Shown here piece after piece: positions 34,501 to 47,350 of a DNA stretch of 64,000 nucleotides. The notes beneath the pieces were generated by a model. That model did not search any database, had not been told where the DNA came from, and saw only the letters and a list, made by a program, of their open reading frames with translations. The stretch covers positions 382,115 to 446,114 of the forward strand of contig MNCI01008068.1 of the NCBI GenBank assembly GCA_015680685.1. Reading direction: 5' to 3'. A program made the position numbers and the translations under genes. Source of the stretch: Gnetum montanum (Eukaryota > Streptophyta > Gnetopsida > Gnetales > Gnetaceae). The first letter of the stretch is position 1. Each line of letters starts with the position of its first letter.

Positions 34501-36049
34501 AATAAAAAATCAAAGAGAAGAAAAGGTCACAATGACACATAATGGTAAATAAACTGCCCATGATATTCTAGAGGGTGTCATATTGGTTATTAGCTATGAT
34601 TCATAAGAGTTATTCAAGTGGGTTCTCCCTAACACAAGCTCCTACCCTTAATGCCGTTGTATAACCACTCTCATAAGTTTTTATGGGCACTTAAGAAATT
34701 GAATGTGAATCATAACTTTGTTCCAATACATATATACATAACTATTGATGCTGAAATTTTACACTATGCTAGAAAAAACCACCAAATTCATCATTAAAAC
34801 ATAATGATAACATGAAATGGAGTCAGAAGGGATTGCAAAAGTGGGACATGAGGTACCTAACCATGGTTGCAATGGATTTTGCATGTAAGAAAGAATTAAA
34901 ATAATTAGTCATACTTATCAATTGGGTGTTCAAACCAAGTCTAGATCACTTTCAATGGCATTGCATTGGATAATCCTAAGGCCATCATCATGGGATCAAA
35001 TAGCAATCAAATTGAAACAATACCAATCAATAAGAGAATTTTTTGAGATATTAATGTTACTAAAAATAATTAATCAATCATTAGAGTATGTGTCTTAGAC
35101 CTTGGCCTTGAGTTAAAGGAGGATTTATAAGCATGGAACATATGTGTTTTTAATCTCATAACCAATAGTAATATCATATGAGGAGAATCTATAGACATGG
35201 GTCACATGTCTAATGGAGCTTTTCATGATGCATTTCTTACAATTTGTAAATAAATAAGAGGACTTCTAGGGTTAGTTCATTTTTTAGAAAGGTTATTTAC
35301 CTTGATCTTGTTTGTTATAGCATATGTTAACATGATAATTTGGTCATTGTTACTTTAGTTTAAAGAAAACTATTATGAGATATGGAAGATGGTTGATGTG
35401 GGATGTATAGCCATATAGGGTTACGTAGGTTTAGGTGGATTAGCACATCAAAGAAAAGAATAAGTTTATGGATTCCACTCAGAATATTTGGAACTATAAT
35501 CCATGTACATGTTTGCTACTTTATTAGCATTTCATATGGAGGGATTTTACCTTACATTAGTGAAGCACATGAAAAAGGATTAGGAGTAAGGCTAAGAGTA
35601 GTAGAGAGGATGGGGAGCATACAAGAGAAGTTCATTTCATAGGGTGGGAAGTATATGGTACTCTAGAAGGTAGTAATGATGAATAGGAGTATGAGTGGTA
35701 GAGCCACTTATTGACATAATCTATTAGACATGGTAGCCATAAGGATTATATTACTTATAAGGGTATTGTTGCTTGGGTAATGGCATCCCCCATGATTGTG
35801 AATTTTTCCACTACTATTTGTAGTACTCCTAAGGATATAATAGATCCCTATTAGGATAGTGGTACTATTGATGCTAGAATTGATAACAGTTTCCTTAAGG
35901 ATAAGACAATCTTTTAGGCATTTGTCTTTTGATAAATTTTAGGTTTAAGACATAAGTAATAGGTTCTTAAAGATGTGATATCACAAGGAAACAACCCATA
36001 GGATGTTCATACTAATAGATGTTACAACTATCATCATTTGAATATGAGT
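31571..36049. other. Unrecognised AT-rich region
   Basis: No gene found on either strand. Open frames at 33402-33632 and 35403-35642 match nothing I know and have no homologue in the window. A possible third start of the long Tat LTR lies at 31984 (TGTTGTACCCACTTTGGC, against TGTTGTATCCACTTTTTTG at 7047), without a polypurine tract before it. The resemblance fades after about 25 bp, though 'gatgttagctccagcatc' near 32200 recalls the LTR hairpin core. Confidence 0.4.
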
Positions 36050-37250
36050 TTGAAATCTTTTCAATTGTAACTACTTTTCCTTTTTGTTAGGTGAAGTATC
36101 TTTTTATGACCTTATTATTTCTTTTGTATTTTTCTCTAGCTCTATCTTAATATTTTACTTTCTTTATAATCTTTAATGATAATTAGAATTTTTTATTAAT
36201 GGCATTACACATGTCATTAACCTTAGTTGAAATTTTAGTGATATATATTCTCATTAGCAAGGTTTTTTGCTAGACCACCTTTTCTAATGATGCTTAATGT
36301 TCTAGTTTATAAAGGCTAACCTTCTTTTTATTGAGAGATGAGTCTCTATTATATTCCTCTATGATCTCTTTCTTTTCAATTTCTCCTTCATTTTTGGCTA
36401 CCTAATTTATCAAATATTGGATCCAATTGGTCCTCATTTCTTAAAGTCTCCCTTGGGAAAAAATATTAAGAGCCTCTCTTATTTTATTCTTGAGCCCATC
36501 TATGATGTATCATAGTTATTTTCTTTGAGAGAATTCATGGCCTAGACATTTATGCAACAAAGAATAGTATTCATCCAAGGCTACATCAAAATATTCATGA
36601 TTACATTTTCTTTATACTTAGTACTTGTTTTGGAAGAGCTCTAGTATCATACTTCATTTGTGGATGGATTTTGATTTCAAGGATTAGTATAAACTTTTAG
36701 CTTCTTTAATGGGCATCTTTGGTAATATCTTTAGCTTTTGACATTAATTTTTTATGTTTTATAAGGTGTAGGCATTATGCAAGACTCGCAAATAATGTTG
36801 TAAATCAGTGTTATAACCTTATTCAAACATAGAAATATTATTCATGTCCACTTTTTTGATTTTTCTATCTATCTAATGCTTGGTTAGTATGTACACAATC
36901 TCCTTGATGTTGATTATGATTTAGGTATTAAGTTGGAACTCATCATAATTATCTTCTTGATCATGATCCTTGTCATGTCTATTACATTTCCATTTCCAAA
37001 TGGAATCATTCCATAACAAAGATTATGTTTCTTTGTCACAAATTATGTAATTATTCTAATAATACCTGAAAGGAAATGTTGTACTAATGACTATATCTCT
37101 TGAGGTAACCTTTGAAGATTTAACCTAAGGTATTTATACCTAGGAATTAGAGGTCATGCCAACATGGAGTTGTGGAGTTGATAAAAATAAGTAACATGTG
37201 TTGAGTAAAGTGATACAAGAAATTTACTAGCCATTCCTTCCATCTAGGTA
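36050..37250 (-). pseudogene. Athila-type gag ruin, minus strand
   Basis: On the minus strand one frame reads 'DVALDEYYSLLHKCLGHEFS' near 36560, then 'YIIDGLKNKIREALNIFS' and 'VAKNEGEIEKKEIIEEYN' near 36330-36500. The order and wording match the gag core of element II (21530-21690) and the general retrotransposon gag helical domain. Stops are frequent. Flanking LTRs or pol could not be found, so it is an isolated fragment. Confidence 0.6.
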
Positions 37251-38001
37251 GAGGCCTAACTATGGTGGTAGTCCTAGATTGCCTCTAAGGAATAAATGTG
37301 GAAGGACGACAACCTTAAGAAATTATCAAACCAAGACCTATATACATTATTTTTACATTTATAAATCTTTATTTTTATTTTTATGCATTTTTCTTATCAC
37401 ATTTCATTAAGAATAATGTTGAATGTTACATATATTTCAAGTTTACCATGACAACTAGGAACATGATGTCATAATTGATGTTAGAGCTAAGTTATGATTT
37501 TTCATGATGATTGATATTAGTTGCTGAATGGTATAGTTTCTTATTGGTTTGATTCTATTTCTTGCTTGCATTTCTAGTATTCTAAATGATTTTTCAATTT
37601 CTTGATTTGTTGGTTTGGTAATGACTTGGCTACATATCCTAGACTCTTAATAACCTTTCTATTCTTATTTGGACACTTACATTGACAATGTAAGTAATAA
37701 CCAACAAGGGGTTAGTGTTATAGGTCTAACTATATGTATAACTTAATCACTTAAAATTAAGACCTAATATATTCATAAAGAGTTATATTTGTTAATCTTA
37801 ATCATAGCATTATGAAATATGGTTAGTCAATTTGGGTTATAGCTCTATTAAAGCATGGTTTAAACTATCACTTAATTATTGATTATCTAGAAGATCAATT
37901 AGACATCACCATTAGATTCAAAAGGTTGAAAACTATTAGAAATGACTATTTATATGTTAAAAGTGAACATCAAACATCTAAGTTATGCTAAATTAATCTC
38001 T
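37251..38001. other. Spacer, nothing recognised
   Basis: AT-rich, with short direct repeats ('aaaatgactatttat', 'attaaaaatgactatttag') but no gene or element end before LTR C at 38002. Confidence 0.4.
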
Positions 38002-39264
38002 TGAAACTCTTAAGGTCTATATTAAGGGATAGGATTAAAATATTAATTTTGAGGTTCCATATGGAAAATCTAACCTAACCATTGCATTAGAAATCCTAAA
38101 ATCTATTAAAAATGACTATTTAGTCACGAAAAAGGCTTATAAAATGAAAATTTAAGAGCTTTTAAAGTTCAAAAATTAGGGAATGAATTTCGAGACTTTT
38201 AGAAAGCTTCTTGGAAGGTCATCAATCCTTGCACTATTACAAGATGAACATACTTGAAGCATGTCAAAGAAAATTTACATTGAGAATAGAGAAGACTTTT
38301 ATCTAAATTTTGTCATGTAATTTTGATCAGATTCAAGAGCAAAAATAAATGCCTTGATTTCCCTTCAAAAATTCACATAGTAACTTTGTTTTGTCAAAAT
38401 ATTGGAGCATTCTCATCTTGAAAGGTCTAATTCATTGCATAGAATGTCAACTACAATATAAATTACATTAGAACAATGTAATTATGCCTGTAATTGTCAA
38501 ATACATTACTGAAAACGTTGTGATTAAATTCATTGCTATTAAAAACATTGTAGTAAAAATGTTGCAATTTTGGACCATGAAAAGTGTCAAAAACACTATG
38601 TATAATGCCTGGGAATCTTGCCCAAGCTAAGAAAACATGGAAACAACAAATTATAGCCTGTAAAACCAAGAATTGACATCATTTTAGAGGCTCTTGGATC
38701 ATTCATACTCTCCAAAGCTTGAGACTTTTGAACCAGAAAGATTTAAGAGTAGAGAGCCATTTTTTCTAGCAATGTCCATTGTGAGTAGATAGAACCTATT
38801 ACAGTTGACATTTAGGATAAGATAAAAAAATAGACATATTTGGGATGCCTATGGGATATACTCAACCTACCAACCTAGTAGTATTCTAATAGCATCATTA
38901 TAGAGATTCGTGGGATACCCACATTTCTATATTTTTTGATTCATATTCCCTATACTTTGTACTCTTTAAAAATTATTAAAGTGTTTTGAATTTTTTTAGC
39001 CACATTTTCTATTATTTTTCTATTTCTTCTTAATTTTCTCACAGATCCAACATTCGATCCATTGTTTGCTTGTTTTCTTGCCCGATTTCACCATTTTATA
39101 GCTTATTTTATAATCTTAATCTTAGTAACAGATCTTGTAAGTCCTTAGGTGATCAACAAGACTGCCTAGGACACCTTAGGTCCTTTTGAGGTTCATGGAT
39201 TTTGAGGTAAAACTATTTTGCATAGATCTATTCAATATTGAGCTCAAATGTTTTTGTTGTTACA
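38002..39264 (+). repeat. 5' LTR of Tat-like element C
   Basis: Begins TGAAACTCTTAAGG (element A LTR on its own strand: TGAAACACCTCAAGG) and ends near 39264 (...tgttgttaca). Towards the end it carries 'taagtccttaggtgatcaaca', then 'ggtccttttgaggttcatgg', which match the reverse complement of LTR A at 10946 and ~10920 in the same order. A primer-site-like sequence follows. Start and end are inferred from alignment with LTRs A and B, so both are good to a few bases only. The minus-strand open frame 38463-38669 is not a gene. Confidence 0.6.
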
Positions 39265-39269
39265 GTTTT

Positions 39270-39288
39270 TTGGCACTAGAAGGAGGGT
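39270..39288 (+). promoter_or_regulatory. Putative primer binding site of element C
   Basis: The sequence ttggcactagaaggagggt starts with TGG, the complement of a tRNA CCA end, a few bases after the LTR. I cannot name the tRNA. Confidence 0.5.
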
Positions 39289-39945
39289 CTCTTCTTTACT
39301 TTCTTCATCCAAACCTAGGTATAACTACTATGAGCCTATTCTGATTATTTTACAGTAGTGTATTCAGTGAAAAGGAGCTAATTTTGAGTGATTCATAATA
39401 CCAACATTTTTGAGTTTTAGTATTTTGGTTACCTTAAAATCTGCTTCATTTTCTTCTTTTATTCTAGTGTTGCCTCAAGTATGTTGGGAAAAATATGTTG
39501 TAGCCATTTTTCCTTTTTTTCATAATGTTGCCACAAATACGTTGGGACAAAATAAGCTATAGACATTTTGATATTTTATCCTTGCATTGTCAAAAAAATG
39601 CTATGTTTAAAATGCTGCATTTAATATGTTGTATTTACAGTTGCGCTATCTCATTCTCTAGGTTTTGCATTTATAGTTATAGTTACAATTGTAGTTTCAT
39701 TTATGTTGTTGCAGATCTACACTATTTCTACATTTATAGTTATAGTTTCATTTATGCTGTTGCAATTTTTACACTATAATAGTAACTACATTGCACACTG
39801 TGCCACATTTACATAGCTGTAGTATTTACACTACATCTACTTCTTTATCTAAGCCATTGAAACTTGTGCTAAATCTACCAATACCTTGGATTTGCACTAT
39901 TTTATGCCTTTCATATCTAATATATCACCTAATAAGCCTATCAAC
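39289..39945 (+). other. Leader of element C with ~70-bp repeats
   Basis: Untranslated leader between primer site and gag. Two units containing 'catttatagttatagt' and 'tttcatttatg(t/c)tgttgca' lie at ~39668-39715 and ~39740-39770, a ~70-bp period. The open frame 39525-39779 follows these repeats and is not a gene. Confidence 0.45.
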
Positions 39946-42105
39946 ATGGCCTTAAGCTAGAATTATGCTTCCATCTATGATCTCAAAGACCCAGTCATTA
40001 TCGAATGTCCTCAATTCCTTAAGCATGTCTACTAAAATTCCCTATATATGAACATAAATGATGATTATTATAATATCATTTTTGCAAAGATACAAGTTGA
40101 TTTGTGTATTCCTTGGAAAGAACTAGACTCTACGCACGAGTTCAAAATTATCCATAGGAATAGGAAGGAGTGCATTCCCTCCCCCTATGAACATATTAAG
40201 TTGATAGAATCATATGTGCACATGCTAGCGTAAGTGGTAGAGGGTGACAATGAGGTGGAAGTAAGTGAGGAAGCTATCATAGAGTAAGACCAAGAAGAGA
40301 AAGATGAGTTCAAGGCTTCTTATGAGATAGAAATGCACTTAGGATACCTTTTGTAGTGATCCATCCCTGAAGTAACCATGTTCAACTTTGTGCTTGTTGT
40401 TTTCATAAACCAAGTGTCACAACCTACTTCTCAAGTTACTTTTTTGTTTACCTTAAGCTCTTTTTTCATTGCACCTTAGCCTCTACCAGTAACCTCTCCT
40501 ATATCATAAAATTTCATAGTTTTAGCTAGTTTTACTTTGGGATCTCAAGTTCCACATGTTTCTTGTAACTTGTTTATTTCTAATACTCTATTTGTCCCGT
40601 ATGTGATAGTTTAAACCTCATTCTCCATATTCAATCCTCCTATCATGGTAGTTACATGACCTCTCTAGTACATATTGTTGCCTATTTTATGATCCCAAGT
40701 TTTTCAACCATTTGTCTAGCCATTAGTGTAGCCTGTAGGAGTCTCACGAAGCTTGGATCAAGCCATTCAAATAATTTAGATCCTTATTGAAGAGCTACAA
40801 AAGCTTAAAGCTAGTATTGTTCAAATGGTAAAAGTCATGAACTTCTACCAAGATGATCCCATAAATCTTATTGTCCTTCAAATCATTTTATGTGCTAGCA
40901 TTTTAATCCCTCCTTTTACTAAGTACAATGGTGAACATGATCCCAATTCCCACTTTATAACCTTTCATTTGGAATGCTTGTTGCTACAAGCTTGCCTGCA
41001 TAGTGCTATGAATCTTCTTTATGTCTTTAACTCAAAAATCTTTAGACTAGTATTGAACATTACCTAAAGGTTTTTTTTCCTTCCTCGAAGACTTGATCAC
41101 TTAATTTGTTAACCATTTTAAATATAATTTGAAGGCTAGCTCATGAAAGTGAGACAGGAACCGATTAAACTTGTTCAAAGTTTATTCAAAGATGGAATGC
41201 AATCCTCAATGAAATTCTTGAGCTCATCTTTGAACACATCTTTTAGACATCTTCAAGGGAGTAATTAATAACTTCATCAAGTCAAAGTTATACTACTTAT
41301 ACCTTTGATTAGTTAGTCAAGCATTTTCCTAGATAAAAAACATAGATGATGGTACAAAAGCTAGTAATGACACTTCTTACATAGCCTATAAGAACCAACA
41401 CACAAAAAGGAATAGTGACAAGGGAAAGAAAATGCATATAGCCATAGCCATAGTAGCTAAAGATTCAAAATTGATAGAGGAGCCAAGAAGTTTACAATCC
41501 AAAGCCCTTGATGCGATGTCTCAATCATCAACTTTAGGTGCTACCAATAGCTCTACTTCCTTGAAGCCCAACTTTGAATGGAAGGACTAGTTAAAGTACA
41601 CTAAGCTACCATGAAACCATTCGAGCTACTCAATTAATTGCTTAAAAGTAATCATATCCAAAATAAGTAGTTTTCTAAAAATGCTCATAAGAGACATAAT
41701 CATCTTTGAAAAGTTACTAGAGATCCTACAATAGCCATTAAAAGATGATTCGCCAATGCCTAAATACTTCAAGTTTGACTAATTTTTCCATCATCATTAG
41801 CTTTGTGGTCATGATACTAATTTTTGCTTATTCTTAAAGGATGATATTTAGAAGATGATTGATAGTAAAGAATTGATCTTAGATGCATCCAACCATGTTA
41901 GGCCTAAGAACTAGCCCATGAAAGTGTACAAGAACCTCATTAATGTTGATAATGACCCATATACTATAGCCACGTTCAACATTTCCAATAAGCCTAAAAA
42001 TGCTAGGGAGCTATTTGTAGTTTGGGTACCTTCTTGTAAAAATTAGGATTAAACTTCTACAAGTTCAAGAAATCCATTCATTATAAGAATACCACCACCA
42101 ACACT
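39946..42105 (+). pseudogene. gag ruin of Tat-like element C, cut off by element B
   Basis: A start codon at 39946 is followed by 'YDLKDPVIIECPQF', which corresponds to 'YDPKDPIMVEL' in the gag of element B. Further pieces in order are: 'IHRNRKECIPSPYEHIKL' (open frame 40048-40233), 'VMNFYQDDP' and 'FTKYNGEHDPNSHFITFH' (40825-41067), and a zinc-finger-like 'LCGHDTNFCLFLKDDI' near 41797. 'NPFIIRIPPPT' comes just before the junction at 42105, where LTR B begins. Protease and pol of this element are not found to the right of element B. Numerous stops and shifts. Confidence 0.75.
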
Positions 42106-43521
42106 TGTTTCACCTAAAAAATTTGGTTGTTGGAAAAACCAGAAAATTCTAGGTGAGGTAGTCCTAAGCTTGGATCCTAAGGGCATCTTAGAAACAAGTT
42201 CCAAGGTGCCCGAGATAGTGTGGCTGATCATCTAAGGACTTAGGAAATGTAAATAGGAAAAAAAATTGTAGGTTCAAATAAAAGTAAACAGAGAATTAAA
42301 CTTGAATAAAATTTGTACTACTAATGGACTATTAAACTTTATTAAAAAATAGGAAAAAATGATCAAAGTTTAAAGTTCAAAAAGTATAGAGTTTTTACTT
42401 ATATGCATAAGAAGCTTAACTAAATGGAGATTAAAGCCTATTGGAGCTAGTAGGTTGTGTTTTGTAGTCACACTTCACAATCTAGGTACTCCCCAACTTC
42501 AACCGTCAAAAGCCTATTGCTAGTTTTTGCCTGAATCTATGATTTTTTGGTGTGAATGGTGTGAACAATGGTATTTGACTCTTGTAATAATAGGACTATG
42601 TTGAGAGTATTTGGTGCTTAGGTAAATGCCAAATTACTCCAAAAGTCTTGTAAGTACTGAAAATGAATTTTCTTGGTGCTCTAGGTTGCTGTAGAGGTAT
42701 GGTTGCAAAAATATTTTGGAACCAGAACAAAGTGTTCAAGTTTGGATTGTATAGGATTTGAAATTGCTGAATTTGGGTTATAAATATTTTCCATGATTGT
42801 TGATAGATTACTACTATTTGTAGGTGTTATAGGTCATAAATCCCAGTGTAGTTGACCATTTATGGTAAGTTTTGACAACCTAGGTCCATCAAAGCCACAT
42901 TGGATACTAAACATAGTAAAAAAAAATTTGTGACTATGCTAGCTTCACCTCAACCACATTTGCTTTGGATAGCTACACTAGCATTGTTGGAATTTGCTGG
43001 GAAATGTGGTGAATATGCTGGCCATGTGATATTGCTGAAGATCTAAGATGACTATGCTAGCCATGCTATAACTACTAGGAATTGTAATAACTACTCTAGG
43101 AATTATTGGGAAATTGAAAATCAAACACCACCAATGTTGGCCTTGTGATATCCACATTTAATTTTGAGATAACTATGATTGAAATTCTTGGGAAACAAAA
43201 AACCCAACACTAACCAACGTTGCATGTAGGTGGCTCTAGCGTATTTGAGACTATACCTCCACAAAACCCATGAAAATGCCCAAATTTGGTAGTCCCCAAG
43301 GTAGTGTTAGCCTTCCCAAGCCCATAAATATACATGACATTGGTTTTTTCACTTGGCAAGTAAGGCAGAAGCCACTTATGAGGCATTTTTTAGTCTGAAG
43401 ATGTTAAAGTATGCAAGATTGTAACTCATAGGCTACAAACCTTACATTTACAGTAAAACCATGTCTCAAATTAGGTGGTGAAGGTTATAGATACAACATG
43501 TACTTTTTTGGTGGTGTTTCA
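42106..43521 (-). repeat. 3' LTR of element B
   Basis: On the minus strand it begins TGAAACACCACC at 43521 behind AAAGAGAAGCCAG and ends ...GGTGAAACA at 42106. It is homologous to LTR A and LTR C. The interior around 42930-43220 holds degenerate 'gactatgctagc' motifs like those in the adjacent tandem array. Confidence 0.65.
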
Positions 43522-43859
43522 CTGGCTTCTCTTTATCAATGTTTTGAGGATTGACCTGAGAGACATCAACAAAGAATTCAAAACATCATTGTAGATCTAT
43601 CACTAGTGTTTCCTCTCCACACTTGATCCTATAGTATTGAAGTGTGTCAAAGAGTGGTTTGTGATAATTGGATGAGGTTATGATGAGATGTTAAAAGTTT
43701 TAGATTACATTTAATCCCAAGAAATAGTCATGAGGGTAAAGTGAGTTCCATAGGTTGACATCATGGCTATGATATGACACTGACATGTTGAAAAATCAAT
43801 AAGGCTTCACGCTTTGTGATTTGATCTATATGGCTTGTGTAGTGGATTGGAGTTGAGGA
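43522..43859 (-). other. Polypurine tract and adjacent 3' UTR of element B
   Basis: The minus-strand tract taaagagaagccag is at 43522-43536. Bases to ~43770 are homologous to the same part of element A (12000-12260). No gene. Confidence 0.55.
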
Positions 43860-45830
43860 TTTGGGCATTTTTGACTTTTTTTTCACCCTCTGGAAGCTAG
43901 AAATGGTGTCAAAACTAGTGACTATGCTAGCTAGTGTAGTCCTAGCATAGATGCATGAAAAAAAAAGATTCAGGGGATTTTAGGATTGGAAATCATACTT
44001 CGCTAGCTTCCTAGGGTAGCGTAGGGTTTTGAAAGGGCTGAATTTGACATTTGGAAGGAAAAATATGCTACTAAAAGTGATTTTTTACATCATTTTCCAC
44101 TAGACTATGTTGGCCAATGTAGCCTAGTATGGGCCTAGTGTAGATCAATTGAATCTAGTATTTTCAAGCCTAGTGTAGTATGGGCCTAGGATAGTTGATT
44201 TTTCAGGTTCTAGGCTTTCAAGCCAGTTTTTGGATCATTCGGAGTGTTTGGGCATTGATCAAACTTGCCTAAAAATATGACTATGTTAGGACTATGCTAG
44301 CTAGCATAGTCCTAGTCTCTCTTAATGTAGTTGGAATAAGGTCAGGCCTTTTCATGGTTGAATAATGCCAAACTACAACTAGCTTCAAGATTTTAGTGTA
44401 TAGGCTTTTTGGATCAAGTTTTCAGTCATGTTGAGTCATGTGGTGTTAGCCAAATCATCCTAGGATCCTAACTACATAGGGACTACAACTGCCAATGTAG
44501 TCTAGGGTTACCTAAATGTAGTAGCATGTGAATCCTAGTTTTTGGTGAAACTTTGTGGTCGATCAACTAGGTTTTTAGGTTCTTTGAGTTATTGGTGTTT
44601 ACAACTAGGGTTTGGCTTAGGATGGTTAGTTTTAATGGTTGTAGTATTTGTATAACTACTCTAGAGCAAGGGCTACACTGTGACTACACTAGCTAGCATA
44701 GTTCTATCTTGCTTTAGCATAGTCACACATAAGTCTTGGCTCTAGGTAGGTTTTCATGATCAATTGACTAGGCTTTTGGATTCTTGGGATTAATGGTATT
44801 CTTGGCTAGGGTTTTGGCCTAGGATAGTTGATTTTTTAGGGTTTTTAAGTGTTGACATGGTTATTTCTCCTTGGGACTATGTTGGCCAACATAGCCTTAG
44901 TGTAGATAGAGGAATGTAGTTTTTTCAATTTTTCTTTCAATTTCTAGAGTTTAGTGGCCTTTGAAGGTTTTGGTAGGATTTTGAGGTTGAGATGATGTAT
45001 TGATAAGTTAATTTGAAATTTCCAAGAACAATTTGGAATTTTCACATGATGACTACTTTGAGACTACATTGGCCAACATAGTCATAAGCATTTTCAGTGT
45101 AGTTTGAGGCTTCAAGTGTGTTTTGGGTGACCTTAATACCACCATTTGATAGTTTGAAGTGACTAAAAGTACTGGAAAGATATGAAAGCAAGATGTGGTA
45201 GTTTGGAGGTGGTTATTTACATTTGGTGATACCCCTCACTCAACTACATTAGAACTACACTGGCTAGCATAGTTAGGATCATCCCTAGCATATTTCCAAA
45301 ATGAGACTAGGTTTTATCTAGTTTTTATTTGGTTATTTCCCATTTCAGGCTTACCAGGAGCTATGGGAATGTGTGGTTTCCAAGGTATGTCATTTTAACT
45401 GCTATTTTAGCCTTTGGTATCCTTTCCTTACCCATCTATGCTAGGACTAGGCTAGCCAATGTACATGATGCCATTCCTAGTGTAGTCACAAATTTGAAGT
45501 GGATTTTGGCTTATTTTGGATCAATTATTTGATATTTTAATGCCACTAGAGATTCTAGGGAGATGTAAAGGACAAGGAATGCGAATTTGAAGGTTATTTT
45601 AGGTATGAAATGGTTAACGTATTGTCAAATACTCTGGGACTACATTGGCTAGCATATTTGAGGTAGGCTCCATTGTAGTTAATGCAAGAAAGGTGATGTT
45701 TGCATCTATTGATTGATCTTGTGAAGTTTTGGAGCTATTAGAGGTTGTGGCCAGGGTTTGGTGCATGGTGTAAACTTTCTTGAGTCAATTGAGAGCTTGG
45801 TTGATGGTAGAAGACATGATTCCCCTTAGG
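43860..45830. repeat. ~190-bp tandem array with palindromic core, ~10 units
   Basis: A core like 'gactac(a/g)ctggctagcatagtc' recurs at about 43921, 44104, 44291, 44480, 44681, 44875, 45061, 45253, 45445 and 45638; intervals are 183-201 bp. The sequence between cores is also repeated ('gatcaactaggtttttagg' at ~44563, 'gatcaattgactaggctttt' at ~44759). At 44287-44314 the core is a perfect 28-bp palindrome (half-site taggactatgctag); at 44877-44894 it is a perfect 18-bp one (ctatgttgg / ccaacatag). It lies in the 3' UTR of element B and upstream of the antisense gene. The open frame 45329-45532 is inside the repeats and not a gene. Confidence 0.8.
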
Positions 45831-46469
45831 CCCTTGGTTAGGGTAGTTACCCAAAATAGTAGGTATTTGTATGAGTTTTAGCCTTTCTTAATGTTCAGTT
45901 TCCATCAATGTCAATGCTTGGTTTTCCATTTTGGGCATAATATTTTATGACATCGATGGATGTCTAGAATTTATATTCTAGTAATGGGTGGGGTTTAGAA
46001 CCCATCCCAAGGCTTCTAGGGGATTAATCCCTACCATAGTTACCATGAGAAGGCTCAAATTGAAGTGTAGTATGATTTTTATTGGCTTGTTACATAGGTG
46101 CCTAGTGGGGCCTACCTTAAATTTGAAATTTTAAATGAATTAATTTCCAAATCACCTAGCATAGTCTCACTTTATAACTATTATCATGAAGTTAAGTGAA
46201 ATGCAGATGAATGTTTTGAGGAAAGGAGAGTTTTAAAGGTAGGTGCATAAGCTTGGGAGTGACTTTCTTGTTTTAATTTTGCATAAATCATTTGTCTCAT
46301 ATTACTCTCATTCCATGGCACATAGAATTAGGGATTCTATCTTGCTTTTTGCTTTATCTGTACCTACTTTCAGCATTTTCATAGTTATCCCACACCAAGG
46401 AGCAAGCGTAGCTGTCAAAGGATTCCAAGAGTCTTAAGGATTTTGGCTATTTTTGCATTGTTCATTAAC
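45831..46469. other. Spacer between array and antisense gene
   Basis: No recognised gene. It would contain the promoter of the antisense gene if exon 1 starts at 46470. The open frame 46243-46437 has no known relative. Confidence 0.35.
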
Positions 46470-46599
46470 ATGTCCAAGATGAATGCTTCTATCAGCAAGA
46501 ATTCAGCCTTGGAGGAGGCTAATGCAACTATAAAAGGCCTCTCCAACCTCTCATGACCATTGATTGGTAAAGGCTCTACTTCCATGACTCCTAGGTACA

Positions 46600-47350
46600 C
46601 AAATCCTTCGCCATTTTATCAAAATTGTGCTAGAATCCTAAGCATTTTTTATTATGTTGAATTGTGTATTGGGTATATTTGAATTTTGTAAAATTAATAC
46701 ATTATATCTAGGATATTTTCGTAAGGTTTTGATGCTATTTTGGTGTTGGAATTAGCCTAAACTTGGTTATCAATTTGGTTTTAGTCTTTTCCATGCATTT
46801 TTGGGCTTTTGCACTTAAAAACAACATCACATTTGTATCTTTGGTGTTGAAATGGTTAGAATTTCTTGGTTTTTGTGGCCATAGGATTTTAGTATTGTGT
46901 TTAATGACTAAAATAGTATTTAAACCACTAGATTCTAACTTACGATGAATTCTCTATGAATTTTTCTATAAGCTAATACATAGGGGTTTTATGCAATTTT
47001 TGCTATTTTCCTTGTCATTTTCTTAAGTTTTTCTACAAAAATGACTAGGAATTTTTGTGTTCTAAGGTTATGGGTTTTTATTTTATATTTTAATGGTTAA
47101 AAATGTTATAGAATAACTAGATTCTAATTTGTGGTGAATTTCTTTGTGGGCTGGCGCAAAGTGATGTTTTTGGCTTTCACGGTTTTCTTTTCAAGTTACT
47201 TTTGCATTTTTTCTGCAAAAATAGTTTAGAATTTTGGTTTTTCAAGTTTGGACTTCTAGTTTTTGGTTTAATGGTTCAAATAGCTATAGAATCATTTAAT
47301 TTTGATCTTTAGTAAGTTTTCTATGAATTTTTTAGTAGATCCATGTATGC
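46600..47350. repeat. ~180-bp tandem repeats inside long intron
   Basis: Units containing 'aatggtt(a)aaa.a(t)agtatagaa...actagattctaa.tt..g(t)ga(a)tt(c/t)tctatgaatttt' occur with that block at about 46927, 47118 and 47287 (intervals 191 and 169 bp), and a weaker unit upstream. They fall between putative exon 1 and the FCP1-like exon. Confidence 0.6.

Noticed and set aside
35403-35642. 79-aa plus-strand open frame as a candidate gene.
   Set aside because: No start context, no homologue in the window, no recognisable motif, surrounded by stop-rich DNA.
43860-45830. Regularly spaced palindromes as a CRISPR-like array.
   Set aside because: The DNA between the cores is itself repeated, the period is ~190 bp, and the context is a plant retrotransposon; it is a tandem repeat and not repeats with unique spacers.
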